64,000 bases of DNA from Adiantum capillus-veneris (lineage: Eukaryota > Streptophyta > Polypodiopsida > Polypodiales > Pteridaceae): the NCBI GenBank assembly GCA_014529385.2, contig CM043957.1, forward strand, positions 89,800,881-89,864,880. Reading direction: 5' to 3'. Shown piece after piece: positions 1-10,724 of this stretch (its first letter is position 1; the number at the start of each line of letters is the position of its first letter). Both the position numbers and the translations under genes were made by a program. The notes under the pieces are model-generated. The model was not told where the DNA came from and did not search any database. It was given only the letters and a program-made list of their open reading frames with translations.

Positions 1-1597
1 GATATGTGTGAGGACTGGAGAGCTTGTAAGACCATTGTGCTTGCATCTCAAAAGGCGCTTTCAATTCAAAAGTGGTGGAGACAACATCTATCTACAGAGA
101 GCATCACAAGAGTGAGCAGATGGTTTAAATGGTGGGAGCAACGAATTTCACACTGGAGAGGAATTGGAACAGATGTAAGTACCTTTATGACAATCTATAT
201 TTTTAGAAAAATTTCTTTTCATACATGAAATTTATAAATTTTAATTCATGTTTTTTTGCATTTCATAGGGTGGTCTAAATCCGTGGGAGCGGGCACAAAT
301 TCCCAATGTTAATTTATCAGAAAGTGTACATGCCAGTTGGTTAGCAGGTGAAGGTGGAAAGGGAAAAATATCCTTGTATGATGCATGTGTAACAGATGTT
401 ATAAACTCATATATTCAATGTGCAAAGCGTTTGGGATATACTACCGGGCGTTATATAGGAACGGGTCCCACAATGGAGACCTTGCTTTCTCGAGTTGAAT
501 CTCAGCAAACTCCAACTCCAACCAACGTGGCCCATCTATTACACGAGGCTGTTGCAGGGACTCCCATGTATGCGCAGCCAATTTTGCATGGAGACAAAGA
601 AACAATACAACGCAAAAAGAGGGGCAGAACAGGAACAAGTAGCTCCCATCGGCCGGAATATGTCATGGAATCTAAGCAACGAAACCATCACAGTCGACCA
701 AAAAAAATCAAGTTTGATACCCAAGGACCAGGTATTTCTAACATTCCGCTACAAATTAGTGACAGTGATGATGATATTGGATCTCAAAAAGAAACAACCA
801 CACCTTTGTCATCTAAAACAAACAATGTGTTTGAGAGTGATGTGCCACGCACTCAGTGGGCCCTCAGGAGAATGCCCATTCAAAGTCAAAGAAAATATTT
901 TGGAACAGTAGGGAGAAAAAATTGTGACAATATCTTGCATAGTCGCTCAATTGGTCTTGTTGCTCCATGTATATGGTCCGAAATAATGTTCAAGGGTAAA
1001 ACAATCAAGCAATGGTTATGGTTTTGTAATCATGATATTTTGCATACCCAATCAATCAAAAAACAAGTCAAAGATTTACCTCCTACTCCAAATGTTTGGC
1101 CAGTAGCAAGAGGGACAGATATCTCCACACAGGAACTTGCCGCGCTGCATCAGAGTGGATTTCGGACAGAGAATTCAATGGTAAATCCACAACCTCTTGC
1201 TGGCGACTGCAAAGAAGATGGTGGCAGCTCGAGGAAGAAAAAGTGGAGGCATGGAATCTCTAAAGAGGCCATGAAGAAATTGGAAGCATGTAATAGTATG
1301 ACAATTATATTTTTGGATGAAGTGAAAAGGTCTCAAGAGCATGTAATTTTCCGAGTTCTCACTGAAAATAGTTATGATATTCATATAAAACAGAGTCCAG
1401 CATACACGTGTCCGGATTTTCAGAAGCGAGAGAATACCAACAAATCCTTTTTGGCATGCAAACATATGTACTATGTGTACACAAAAGTGCTCGGACTTGA
1501 ACCTAAGGAGCACATGATTATTCATCAGCCAACCCTCTCACCAATGGACATCGCTTTTATTCTTGGACAACCAAGGATGATTTCTCCCTCCATTTAA
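1..1597 (+). CDS. 3' part of a spliced gene with a degenerate SWIM-type zinc site, MULE-like transposase related
   Basis: The reading frame is open from the window edge, so the 5' end is missing. Exon 1 ends at 174, a 94-bp intron (175-268, GTAAGT...ATAG) joins it in phase to exon 2 (269-1597), and the stop is TAA. The joined frame adds a segment containing NVNLSESVHASW just before the second exon's main body. Near the C-terminus there is a TCPDF...ACKHMYYV pattern, which resembles a SWIM zinc finger (CxC...CxH) in which the first cysteine is tyrosine. The middle is Ser/Lys/Asp-rich and low in complexity. SWIM fingers are typical of MULE/FAR1-type transposases and derived proteins, which bind DNA in the nucleus; assignment to that group is an inference because the DDE core lies outside the window. 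It could instead be a domesticated host gene. Confidence 0.5.
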
Positions 1598-2167
1598 TTA
1601 CAACTGGTTTGGTATGCTTCTTTCACTCAACTAGAATATTGATCTATGATATGAAAGTGTTTTTCTGTATTTATTTTGGTTTATTATACTTGTGATTATT
1701 TATCTTGAAAAAACATTGTTTATGCAGCAAAGGATTTCAAATTTCAAGCAAAAGATATGAAGCATCTTGCAAGCTATTTGGGAGCAAATTACTTGCCTTT
1801 TAGAGTGACCATTACATTTATGGCGACTATCCTTTTTTGTACTCTAATTTTGATCTTATCCTGTGGTAGTTTTGCGAATGTACTTACATCCTCAAACTTA
1901 TGTTGTTTCAAAAAGCAATTGCTTGGGAAAAATAGTATTGTCTCTATCTGGCATTATTTTTGACTTCATCACATTTATATATGCTGTGGATTATATTTAA
2001 CTCTGAAATTAGTGTTGTCTCTATTCTGCATGATTTTTTACTTTATCGCATGTTTATATGTTGTGGATTATTTGACTCTGATCACATGCGTTGCGAGTAT
2101 ATTTGACTCTAATGGCATGAGGTATGAAATGGTGATTTTATTTGTTTACATTTTTTCCGTCGTTATG

Positions 2168-2241
<74 letters not shown>

Positions 2242-2536
2242 GCGTAGTGATATACAACTCTATGATTTTACTTTCTCTCTCTGGAAGAGAAGTCACTCTC
2301 TCTCTCTCAAGGATTTATGATCTCTTCTTCCAATGGTAACTCGCATAAATACTATCTCTCTAGAATTTATAATTTCTCTCTCCATCAACCACACATATAT
2401 GGAGTCTTATGACGATTGAAAATTACATTAAATAGATACTTTATGCTATGACATATATTTGGTTAAAAAAACTCTAAAGATTGCTAAAATTGTCAAAAAA
2501 ACTTGAAATGAAAAACTCGCAAATGTTAAATCCCCA
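1598..2536. other. AT-rich non-coding stretch downstream of the first gene
   Basis: Probable 3' UTR and intergenic DNA. It is AT-rich, contains a long (CT)n tract, and has no ORF that looks coding; the ORFs across the CT tract are low-complexity artefacts. It ends where similarity to the gypsy-1/2 LTR starts at 2537. Confidence 0.5.
2169..2236. repeat. (CT)n microsatellite
   Basis: About 34 uninterrupted or nearly uninterrupted CT units, followed by shorter CT runs to about 2310. Confidence 0.95.
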
Positions 2537-2797
2537 TGCTTGGGTAGGATTCCCACCTCAAGGTCAGCCCTAGCTTGCCTAAGGTCAAAGGACTTTTGAA
2601 CACTAACTTTTGGAGGTCCATAATAAATCTAACCCTACGGTTTTTAAGCTCCATTAGGTAGCATTGCTCTTTGGCAAACCATCTCTGATTTGGACCCCTT
2701 TACGATTGGCCCTATGTTGAGATAGATCCGTAAGAACATGTCCATATTCTAACCCTTGTTCTCGTTTATTATCCCACATTAAATGATCAATTTAATA
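2537..2797 (-). repeat. 3' LTR/3'-end fragment of gypsy-1
   Basis: The segment from CATGCTTGGGTAGG onward matches 19688 onward and the end of the LTR at about 32120-32515. It ends in TTTAATA, where the H3 transposon begins. Its continuation (ATGAGAAAATC) is found at 12840 on the other side of that transposon. Confidence 0.8.
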
Positions 2798-2871
2798 CAT
2801 TAGGAGAAATATGAACCTTGCATGGGCCTTGTAAGGAATCCTAATTTTTAGGGATTAAGGCTAATGTTGTG
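2798..2871 (+). repeat. Left terminal inverted repeat of the H3 transposon
   Basis: The outer 20 bp match the right end at all but two positions. After that, GGGCCTT and GGGATTAAGGCTAAT are shared with the right end, with a short length difference between them. The inner boundary is approximate. Confidence 0.7.
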
Positions 2872-3199
2872 TGGGGTTTAGGGGGCAAGGGCATTGAAGA
2901 AGGTATTTTTGAGTAGGCTTTTCTAGCCTTTTTTTTAGACAATTATAGGATGTGGACCTAAAAGGTTGCTTTCTCTCTCTAGCTTTTTTTAAAGTGAAGG
3001 AAGCATAGGGGTGTGTCCACATTAGCAATTCCGTGGGTCAAAAAGAGTCAAAATTTGACCTTTTTTTAAAAAAAATCATTTTTATTTGTTTTTTACTTAA
3101 AACTCCCTCCCAACATATATACATATCCAAAAATTATTTTTTGACCCATTTTTTAACCCACAAGCTTAGAAAGTCCATTTTTTCAAAAATCTTTTCCCC

Positions 3200-3360
3200 C
3201 AAAAAGTAATAAACATTTTGTTCTCTCATCCTCCTCCCTCCTCTCTCCCTCTCCCTCTCCTCTCCCTCTCTGCCCCTACCTTCCTCCTCCTCCCCAATCT
3301 CTCCCTCCCCTCCCTCCCTCCTTCTCTCCTCCCATCCTGCTCGGCCTCTCTATCCTTCCC
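3200..3360. promoter_or_regulatory. CT-rich leader region upstream of the transposase gene
   Basis: A strongly pyrimidine-rich, non-microsatellite stretch directly upstream of the first ATG at 3403. Such CT-rich 5' UTR or core promoter tracts are common in plants. No TATA box is obvious close by. Confidence 0.3.
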
Positions 3361-3402
3361 CCTCTATCTTTTCATCATTTGCTTCCTCACGCAACAGCTT
3401 CC

Positions 3403-6353
3403 ATGGTGCTCACGGACATCACAAATGGTTTGCTTCCACCACCACGTACTCCGCACACCAAAAGCATACATATTCGCTTACCCATAGCATTTGCATCGAA
3501 GACCACTAGTGAAGGTGATCAAAGGTCATCACAGGAACGTCGCACCGCTTGTGAGACCAATGTTGACATTTGGGTGGATGGCCATTTGTACCCTTACGAT
3601 CCTATAAGCCACTTCCATCCACCGTTTAATAGCCTTTTCACATTTCTTCAATTTCTTGGGAGGGGAGAAGCAGGCTTGTTAGGCTATTGCAAGCGGCTGT
3701 GTATGGGTACAGGTGCTTCTTTGCATATGTGGATGCACGAATGTCAAGCTCTTCACCTCAAGACGACGGCATTACAAGAGAGTGTTGCCTCTTCGGAGAG
3801 GGTAGTTAAAAGTCTTGAACAACAAATGCAAGAAAAGGAGTCCCACATCCAGAAGCTTACCAACACCATCACATACTTGAAAGAAACACCCCTTGGTGCA
3901 AGGGAACGCAAACGCCCGTATTCATCCATTGAAACTCTTGCACATTCCGGAGGAGCACGCAAATGACGAGTTACAGCCACAAGGTGATTTGGTCTTTACT
4001 TGCATGCTGCATTCTTACTTCACACTATTTTCTAACATTTATGTTTATTTGTTGCTAGAAACTTCATCCAGGAGGCATGCGGTGGAACAAGCCAAGATAA
4101 TCGAGTCAACCTTCTCACTAGTTGTCTCAATACCGAGGACGTTATTTCTATCTTACAATCACCTGGAGGTAAGCACATTAAGGATGCAGTCACCAAGGAC
4201 CTTATGCGTAAATTAAGAAATGTGGTTAATGATGATGACGTTCAACAAGCTTGTGATGAGGCTGGAATCAGCACCAAAGCCTATCAGGCTATTTTTCAAC
4301 TCCTAAAGGATGCCCTCAAAGAACATGGTATTGTGGAAAACCTATTTCCCGTTCCTCACAAGGTCAAGCTCGCAAAGAAGGCCACAAACGAAGATGTGTT
4401 CTCCCGCATTGGGACATACCTACACATTGAGGACACAATGCCAACTTCCCTTTATGCTTCGTGCGCAACAAAGACAAGGGGAAAAGGTAAGAAACAATCC
4501 ATAAGACCTTCGAATAAGGGCTTTCCTTACACAATGTGGAACAATATTTTCATGGATCTTAGAAGGCTTCAAGAAGCCATGCTTAGATTTTACAAGTTAC
4601 CTGAAGAAGGTGACACACTTTACTTTTTTCTTTGGTATTATTCTTTTCATAGAAGCTGAAGTTTAAGGTCTTAGCACTATTTATTTTGTAGTGCTTGGCA
4701 CAAAAGTCGCTTTTGTGCTGAAACTCGATGAGTGTCAAATAGTGAAAGGCCGAAGGTTAGAGAGGCTAAGTGTCACTCTAATGAACGAGGCCCTTCTGCA
4801 AACCAAGCGAAGGGATTCAGTCGAGCCATATCCCACCCTATCTTTTAGCGTGCAATCAGAGAAAGACATTTGGTGGTTGGGTGCTATTGAGGTGCCCAAA
4901 GAGACCAATGGAGTACTTTCGTGGATTTTTGAGAGAACTCCATGGATCATAGAAGTAATATACTCCCAAATTGCAGGTCAGAAGTTGGAGATTGAGAGCT
5001 TTGGTAGTTATGATGTGGAGTGGCACTTAGGTGGGGATTTGAAGACCATAAAGTGTTTGCTTGGCTGCAAACAAGGGGCTTCTTCTCTCATGCCTTGTCC
5101 ATTTTGCACTCGAGGGTACAAACCTAATGGACAAAAATCACATAAGAGCACTGCAAAGGCTAGTTACATGCTTCCATGGCAAGGGCATGGAGAACAAGGG
5201 TTAGACTGTCATGATGTCGGAGATGAAGGTAGAGAATGGGAAGCGTCTATTCTGAGATGTCCCATGCTCAATGCCCCAGACCGTGATCAAAAGGACCACA
5301 CTTGGAATCCAATCTTTCGATTTCCTCTATCGAATGTACATTTTTGTACATTACACGCATTCATGCGTATTTTTGATAGGCTATTGAAGCTCCACATTGA
5401 CTATGCTTTCACAATGAAACCGTTGGAAAAGTCCCAGGAAGCGATCGAAAGAGTGGAGGTACTCTTGAATTCCATTGGCTGTCATGGTGGAAATGTGTCT
5501 ATAGTTGCTGCAAAGACCACAAGGGAGGCCCATGAAATTGCTCAACAAGTGTCAATGAGTGGACAAAAAGCTAGACACTTTTTGAAGAAAGTTTCCCAAG
5601 GAAAGCCAAGTCGATATGATGCTCAAAGCAGCTCCAACCAGCAGGCAGGTAACCTTTGGGAGCTTTGGAAGGAGTTATGCAAAGCTACTACTGACAATGA
5701 TTCAAATGGCGAGCTTGCAAACAAGCGCAAGCAAGTTTGGGCCCATTTTGATAAAATGGTCAAGCTTATGAGCCTTAACAGCACAACAGAAGAACAACGG
5801 CAATCATTTCAAGAAGCTTTGGCGGATTTTACCAAGGTCTTCACCCTTTCTTGGGGTGAAAATAACATCACACATTACATGGTAAGTCATTCATGGTGTA
5901 TTCATTACAAGGGATTGTTTTTATTTACTAATGTGGATCGTTTGCTCATGTGAACAGCATATCTTGTTTGCACATGGTGCATTTTTTATGCACAAGTATG
6001 GATCGCTTGAAATTTTTAGCACTCAAGGCATGGAGAAGTCCCATTATCGAGCAAGGGGAGTGTACTTCAAAAATACTCGACATGGTGGTGGAATGGTGCA
6101 ATCCAATTATTTGGAGGAGATGTTCAACTGGTTTTTTCGCACAACATTTGCTCGTAAGCTCACAATGGAGCGTGCACGACAATCCAAGATTGCTATTGAA
6201 GTGCGCAAATGGAGTCGTCAAGAGCATAGCAACAAGTGGCAAATGTCGCAAGGTCCCACCAAGCATGCTGCATGGCGGCGATGCAGAGTGCGACAAGGAT
6301 CAAAGTGGATACTGCGCGAGTCACTAAACGTGAACGCAGGGTCCAACTCTTAG
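3403..6353 (+). pseudogene. Putative DDE transposase of the H3 transposon (four exons, one premature stop)
   Basis: Predicted exons 3403-3983, 4059-4609, 4692-5881 and 5958-6353 join in phase and give about 905 codons; introns follow GT...AG (TTGCTAG, TTTTGTAG and GAACAG acceptors). One in-frame TGA at 3964-3966 breaks exon 1. Residues about 120-165 look like a coiled coil. The core has LDEC (Asp390), GGDLKTIKC (Asp493) followed by CPFC at about 513-516, and QGMEKSHY (Glu800). The order Asp, Asp-CxxC, Glu fits the DDE plus zinc-site layout of several eukaryotic transposases, which cut and join transposon ends. The same blocks recur in the diverged copy at 20094-21717. The superfamily is not recognised. 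The TGA could be a recent mutation (CGA to TGA) or a sign that the first exon is used differently. Confidence 0.65.
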
Positions 6354-6427
6354 CGACATGTTTATTTAAAAAATAATACTTCTTTTAAAAAAATTAGTGT
6401 GAACAGGGCCCTTTTTAAATGGGCCCT

Positions 6428-6435
6428 TATAAATA
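6428..6435 (+). promoter_or_regulatory. TATA box for the H3-like gene
   Basis: TATAAATA lies 58 bp upstream of the H3-like ATG (6493) and 75 bp after the transposase stop (6353). The spacing fits a transcription start near 6460 and a short leader, so the H3-like gene probably has its own promoter. Confidence 0.5.
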
Positions 6436-6492
6436 TTGCATGCTCTCATAAATCACTCATTTCTTAAGAACAGGTGAGCTCTTACCAACGAA

Positions 6493-7392
6493 ATGGCGCG
6501 CACCAAACAAACCACGAAAGAGCATCCGCCTATCAACAAAAACACCCTCCAAGGATGTGAGAAGCCGTCATGGCTTAAAGGCACAAGAAAACGGCCACGA
6601 ACACCTGACCGTTCCAGGAACTCTTCTGGTAGTGGGCATGGTGGTAGGGCACGAGAGTCATCAAGGACTGTTGAATCTCCACCTCCTCAAGATATAACAC
6701 CTAGAAAGAGAATGAAGCAACGTGCCCAGCGCTGGAGAGAAGCAGAGGGCCAACAAACATCAGACTCCGATAGGGAGCAGCCGTCGCGCCCCCAATCACA
6801 AGCAGGACCATCCAAGACTCGGGTGGTCAATACAAACACCGAATCAGAGAGTGAGCCACCATGGCTGCGAGAAAACATACCGCGCACACATCGGGTGGCC
6901 GTTGGGGGGAAGCCATTGCCTCAAGGCAAGGGAGCTCTCCTCCCCACACGACAAGATCGGCAACCAAGGGAAGAGGAAGAATCAGAACAGGTTGCAGAAC
7001 CATCCCCTAAGCATGTAAACAGACGCAAGTCTAAGTTTTTCAAGAAGCCTTCACGCTGCCCGCCAGCAAATGTGCAAGTGCCCCCAAGACAACCGCAGCG
7101 GCGCCGAAAAATATCAAGGGCATTTGCAGAAATCCGCCACTACCAGAAGACGACGGAGCTCTTGATTCGACGCGCCCCCTTTGCTCGCACTGTGAAGGAA
7201 GTGCTTCAAAGCTATGGAAATCAGTATAGAATGCAAGCAATAGCGCTAGAGGCTATTCAAGAAGCTGCAGAGGCCCACATCATTTCAGTGTTGGAAGATA
7301 CCAACCTATGTGCCATTCATGCAAAGCGAGTGACAATACAGCCAAAAGATATGCAGCTTGCACGACGATTGCGACGAGACTTCGAGCATTAG
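6493..7392 (+). CDS. Histone H3-like protein with a ~200-residue tail, carried by a DNA transposon
   Basis: Single-exon, intact 299-residue ORF. Residues 1-7 are MARTKQT, identical to canonical H3, so Lys4 is kept; Lys9 and Ser10 are replaced by Glu and His. Residues about 15-200 are a long Arg/Ser/Pro/Glu-rich insertion absent from normal H3. Residues about 203-299 are a full histone fold: [18 protein letters not shown] (alpha-N and alpha-1), then IQEAAEAH (alpha-2), [15 protein letters not shown] (identical to H3) and [11 protein letters not shown] (alpha-3). Against canonical H3, the alpha-1/loop-1/alpha-2 segment has the same length, so the longer loop 1 typical of plant CENH3 is absent. 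Cys110 and His113 equivalents are kept. It likely can pair with H4 in the nucleus; that and any role in transposon chromatin are inference. It sits 140 bp after the transposase in the same orientation. Confidence 0.9.
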   Translation: MARTKQTTKEHPPINKNTLQGCEKPSWLKGTRKRPRTPDRSRNSSGSGHGGRARESSRTVESPPPQDITPRKRMKQRAQRWREAEGQQTSDSDREQPSRPQSQAGPSKTRVVNTNTESESEPPWLRENIPRTHRVAVGGKPLPQGKGALLPTRQDRQPREEEESEQVAEPSPKHVNRRKSKFFKKPSRCPPANVQVPPRQPQRRRKISRAFAEIRHYQKTTELLIRRAPFARTVKEVLQSYGNQYRMQAIALEAIQEAAEAHIISVLEDTNLCAIHAKRVTIQPKDMQLARRLRRDFEH

Positions 7393-7540
7393 CCGAAGTT
7401 ACCCCTCTTTTTGTATTGCACACCCTTATCTTTGTAATGATTTGACTTTCCAATGACAATATGATCAACAGTTGTGTCTACTCTGTCTATTATCTTTGTA
7501 ATTTCAAGTTCTGTATGTAATTGTAGTCAATTTCAGTAAA
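7393..7540 (+). other. 3' flank of the H3-like gene
   Basis: AT-rich sequence between the H3-like stop and the palindrome array. It may hold the 3' UTR; no ORF is seen. No stem-loop of replication-dependent histone mRNAs is evident, as is usual for plant histone genes, which use polyadenylation. Confidence 0.35.
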
Positions 7541-7544
7541 TTTG

Positions 7545-8725
7545 TGCATTTTAAGTAACCTTAGGGGTAGATAAGCCTACAAGGGGCAGAAAAAGGCATG
7601 GCCACAAGGGCGCGCAAATGGCCCATCCAAAACTGATGGATGGGCCATTTGCGCACCCTTGTGGCCAGGCCTTTTTTTGCCCCTTGTAAGCTTATCTACC
7701 CCCAAGGGTACTTAAAATAACCAAATTTACTAAAACCTATTGGTTTTGCATCAATATTTTATATGGATCCTTATGGACACCTTTTTTTGGTCATTTCAAG
7801 CTTTGAATTCCTTATAGGATATCAAAACTAATAACATATTGTGAAACCAAGTGTCCAATGTAATTTGACTTTTTGGTGCAAGGGTGTAGTAGGTAGAGCT
7901 AAAGCAAGTGATAGTTTGCTGGAAACTTCATTTCATAATTGATTTGAGCTTTTCAAGTGTCCTTGAGTGTGAACATATACTGGAATTGCCATAAAAAGGT
8001 TGCATTTAAATGAATGATGCAAAACCAATCCATTGCAATAAATTTGTGCTTTTTAAGTACCCTAAGGGGTAGATTGGCCTATAAGGGGCAAAAAAATGCC
8101 TGGCCACAAGGGCGCGCAAATGGCCCATCCAAAACTGATGGATGGGCCATTTGCGCGCCCTTGTGGCCAGGACTTTTTTTGCCCCTTATAGGCCAATCTA
8201 CCCCCTAGGGTACTTAAAAAGCACAAATTTATTGCAATGGATTGGTTTTGCATCAATATTTTATATGGATCCTTATGGACACCTTTTTTTTGGTCATTTC
8301 AAGCTTTGAATTCCTTATAGGATATCAAAACAAATAACAAATTGGAAACCAAGTGTCCAATGTAATTTGACTTTTTGGTGCAAGGGTGTAGTAGGTAGAA
8401 CTAAAGCAAGTGATAGTTTGCTGGAAACTTCATTTCATAATTGATTTGAGCTTTTCTAGTGTCCTTGAGTGTGAACATATACTGGAATTGCCATAAAAAG
8501 GTTGCATTTAAATGAATGCTGCAAAACCAATCCATTGCAATAAATTTGTGCTTTTTAAGTACCCTAGGGGGTAGATTGGCCTATAAGGGGCAAAAAAATG
8601 CCTGGCCACAAGGGCGCGCAAATGGCCCATCCAAAACTGATGGATGGGCCATTTGCGCGCCCTTGTGGCCAGACATTTTTTGCAGCTTATAGGCTAATCT
8701 AACCCCCTAGGGTACTTAAAAATCA
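7545..8725. repeat. Tandem array (~485-bp period) with three large palindromes
   Basis: Three copies of a hairpin-forming sequence are centred near 7635, 8135 and 8645. Each has arms from AAGTACCCTAGGGG through CTGGCCACAAGGGCGCGC to ATGGCCCATCC around a short AAAACTGA loop. The central one is nearly perfectly palindromic from 8014 to 8256, to the point that the two strands read almost the same. Between palindromes lies about 240 bp of repeated single-copy-like sequence (GGATCCTTATGGACACC ... CCATAAAAAGGTTGC). It lies between the H3-like gene and the convergent gene B. It may be a foldback element expanded in tandem, a small-RNA hairpin source, or a replication/termination structure. Confidence 0.85.
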
Positions 8726-8898
8726 CAATTATACTCAAATTGACTGCAATTACATACCTTGAAATAACAAAGTCAAAAAACAATTCATATCACCAATTGA
8801 AACAATTTTCAAGATTGACAAATCAGATTGAAAAGAATTTGCAATATAGAGAGACAATTTCAAATATTTTTTATTCCTTCTAGCACGGTGATTTTACA
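8726..8898. other. Spacer between palindrome array and gene B
   Basis: AT-rich, no ORF; probably the 3' UTR of the minus-strand gene B. Confidence 0.3.
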
Positions 8899-10477
8899 TC
8901 ATGTATCTGAGGAGTTCAGAATTTTTTTGACCATTTCCTGGCGCCTATTTTGCGCGTAAGTCAACTCCCCAGTCAAGAGGGACTGCGCTATGGCATTTGG
9001 GTCAGTTGAGCCAATGGAAGCATGTATCCCTATTTGGGCAAGCACTTTACCACGAAAGCCAATGCCAAACGCTGTGCATACAAGGGATCTACGCACTAGG
9101 AACACTTGATGCGCAGTTTGAGCAATGGTACTCAAACACAAAAACTTGCTCAAAGCTTTTAACGACCAAGTCATAAAATGGGCTTGTGGAGTAAATTCAT
9201 TATGGATAATGGCCACATCGCCAGGGGGGAATTGTCCGAGGTAATGCGCAAGGGAAGCTTGAGGTCCAAAGCCTGTCCGCTTGCCACCCGTCCTTGCAGC
9301 AAAATCATCAACCTCCACAACATCCTGTCATAAACCGATGAAGGTTGAGAAAAAAGACAACGAAGGATAAAATAGTAACATGAAAATTAGGATACAGTTT
9401 ACCTCCTGCTCCTTGTCATCCTCCTCCCTGTTGCCCTTTGCATCCAAGTCAATGGTCCCATGCACCACAGATACAAGCTTTGGATCATCATATGGGAGGT
9501 TGCATAATGGCATAGGCATCCTAGCAGCCTCAACCTTGGCTTGCGTGGCTTGGAAATCTTCATCAGCCACGTGCAACTGCTCTGCTGCCAGGACCTCCGC
9601 ACATACAACTGCAATAGTGTCAGCAACAGAGTCCCCATCTGGCAAGAGCTTGCTTTCTAGGGCATCTGGCGTATTGTCTAAGGGACATTTGCTGCTGATT
9701 GCATAGCACGCTCAAGCATTCATCCATGCGCAGGCCAAATGCTTTTTCCAAATCATGCAGGAACACAAACTCCTCCCCATCCAATAACACTGAGGAGAAG
9801 CGGCTAATTTCCACCTCTGGGATAGCCACATCCGTCAGTGGTAGTGGCACTGGAGTGTCACTAGGGCCAGCCGCAACTATGGATTTCTCAACCACTTCCT
9901 CAAGACCCCTAGGGTCTTCCAGCTGGTGTGCTTTTCCTTTCGCTGCAGGGTTCATGGGGATAACCTGCTGCTCCTTGGTGTCCTTGATAAAGGACCCAGC
10001 TTGAAGGTGTGGTAAGCGGAGCTCCTCCAAATCAGGTTCCTCGCTCACCAAGAAGATAAATGTTGCGAGCCGAGAAAGGTACTCCACCCCCAACTTGCGC
10101 TTCTTGAGCGCTGACACCCCAGGGGCTTGCTCCTCCAAGTAATGGCCTGCATTGGTTGCAATTTCTTGGAATCGTTGCAACCGCTTGGCGAATGGGCGAT
10201 CACCTTTGTGTATATAGTGCAAAATATCGCAAGGCACCCAGATCCCTGCATGTGGGGGGATAGATACAGAATATTTTATGATGTGCTCCTCCATGAACGC
10301 AGAAATATCCTCAAATGCATCCATGTGAAGGGCAACTGTGGCGTCAAGGTCAGGGAGATGAGTAAAAAAGGTGTGGAGGTCCAACTTCCCTTTGTATTTG
10401 GTGTCCTCGAGGAAGAGGATGAAGCGTGACAAAGGGGTGGATGTGGGTACAGATGCAGAGGCTGTGGCAGCATCCAT
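8899..10477 (-). CDS. Gene B of the H3 transposon, unknown function, probably frameshifted
   Basis: The minus-strand frame starts at an ATG at 10477 (MDAATASASV) and stays open to about 9640. A second frame (from about 9690) continues to 9403, and an intron (9402-9325, GTAAAC...ACAG) joins it in phase to a last exon 9324-8899. Between the first and second parts the frame shifts around 9640-9700, by an indel or an unseen small intron. The product would be about 500 residues, mostly acidic and helical, with no transmembrane segment. I recognise no domain. Part of the sequence (EEFVFLHDLEKAF) has a counterpart in the diverged copy (HHYVMLNDNLELV, 22409-22597). It is convergent with the H3-like gene. 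The function is unknown. Confidence 0.6.
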
Positions 10478-10724
10478 GTTTAGCCTGGGGTGTGGATAGA
10501 GAGTGGAGGAGCTCAGGAGTTGCAAAAGTGAAAATAGTGAATGAGTTAGGTGGCCCCCCTTTTATAATGTACCCTTTTTTTAAGACATTAAAAAAAAAAG
10601 GCACTTTCACCAAAAAATGATTTCTCATCCCAATGCAAAAAATTATATTCAAAGGCATGATTTGCCGAAGCAAATCATGTTGATTACAGCGGGGATCAAT
10701 ATGAAAATTGCAAGATTTACAAAG
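10478..10724. other. Spacer between genes C and B
   Basis: About 250 bp, AT-rich, containing a poly-A/T run near 10590. It should hold the promoter of gene B and the 3' end of gene C; no clear TATA box can be fixed. Confidence 0.3.

Noticed and set aside
1757-1963. Hydrophobic 68-codon ORF after the SWIM-like gene
   Set aside because: AT-rich 3' region; hydrophobicity follows from T-rich codons. No supporting signal.
6493-7392. CENH3 (centromeric H3) as identity of the H3-like ORF
   Set aside because: The region between alpha-1 and alpha-2 has the canonical H3 length and [15 protein letters not shown] is identical to core H3; CENH3 usually has a longer loop 1 and a different N-terminus.
8014-8256. 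Two 64-codon ORFs on opposite strands with almost the same protein
   Set aside because: They are the two readings of a palindrome and not genes.
7545-8725. CRISPR array
   Set aside because: Plant nuclear DNA, units of ~485 bp and no short direct repeats with spacers.
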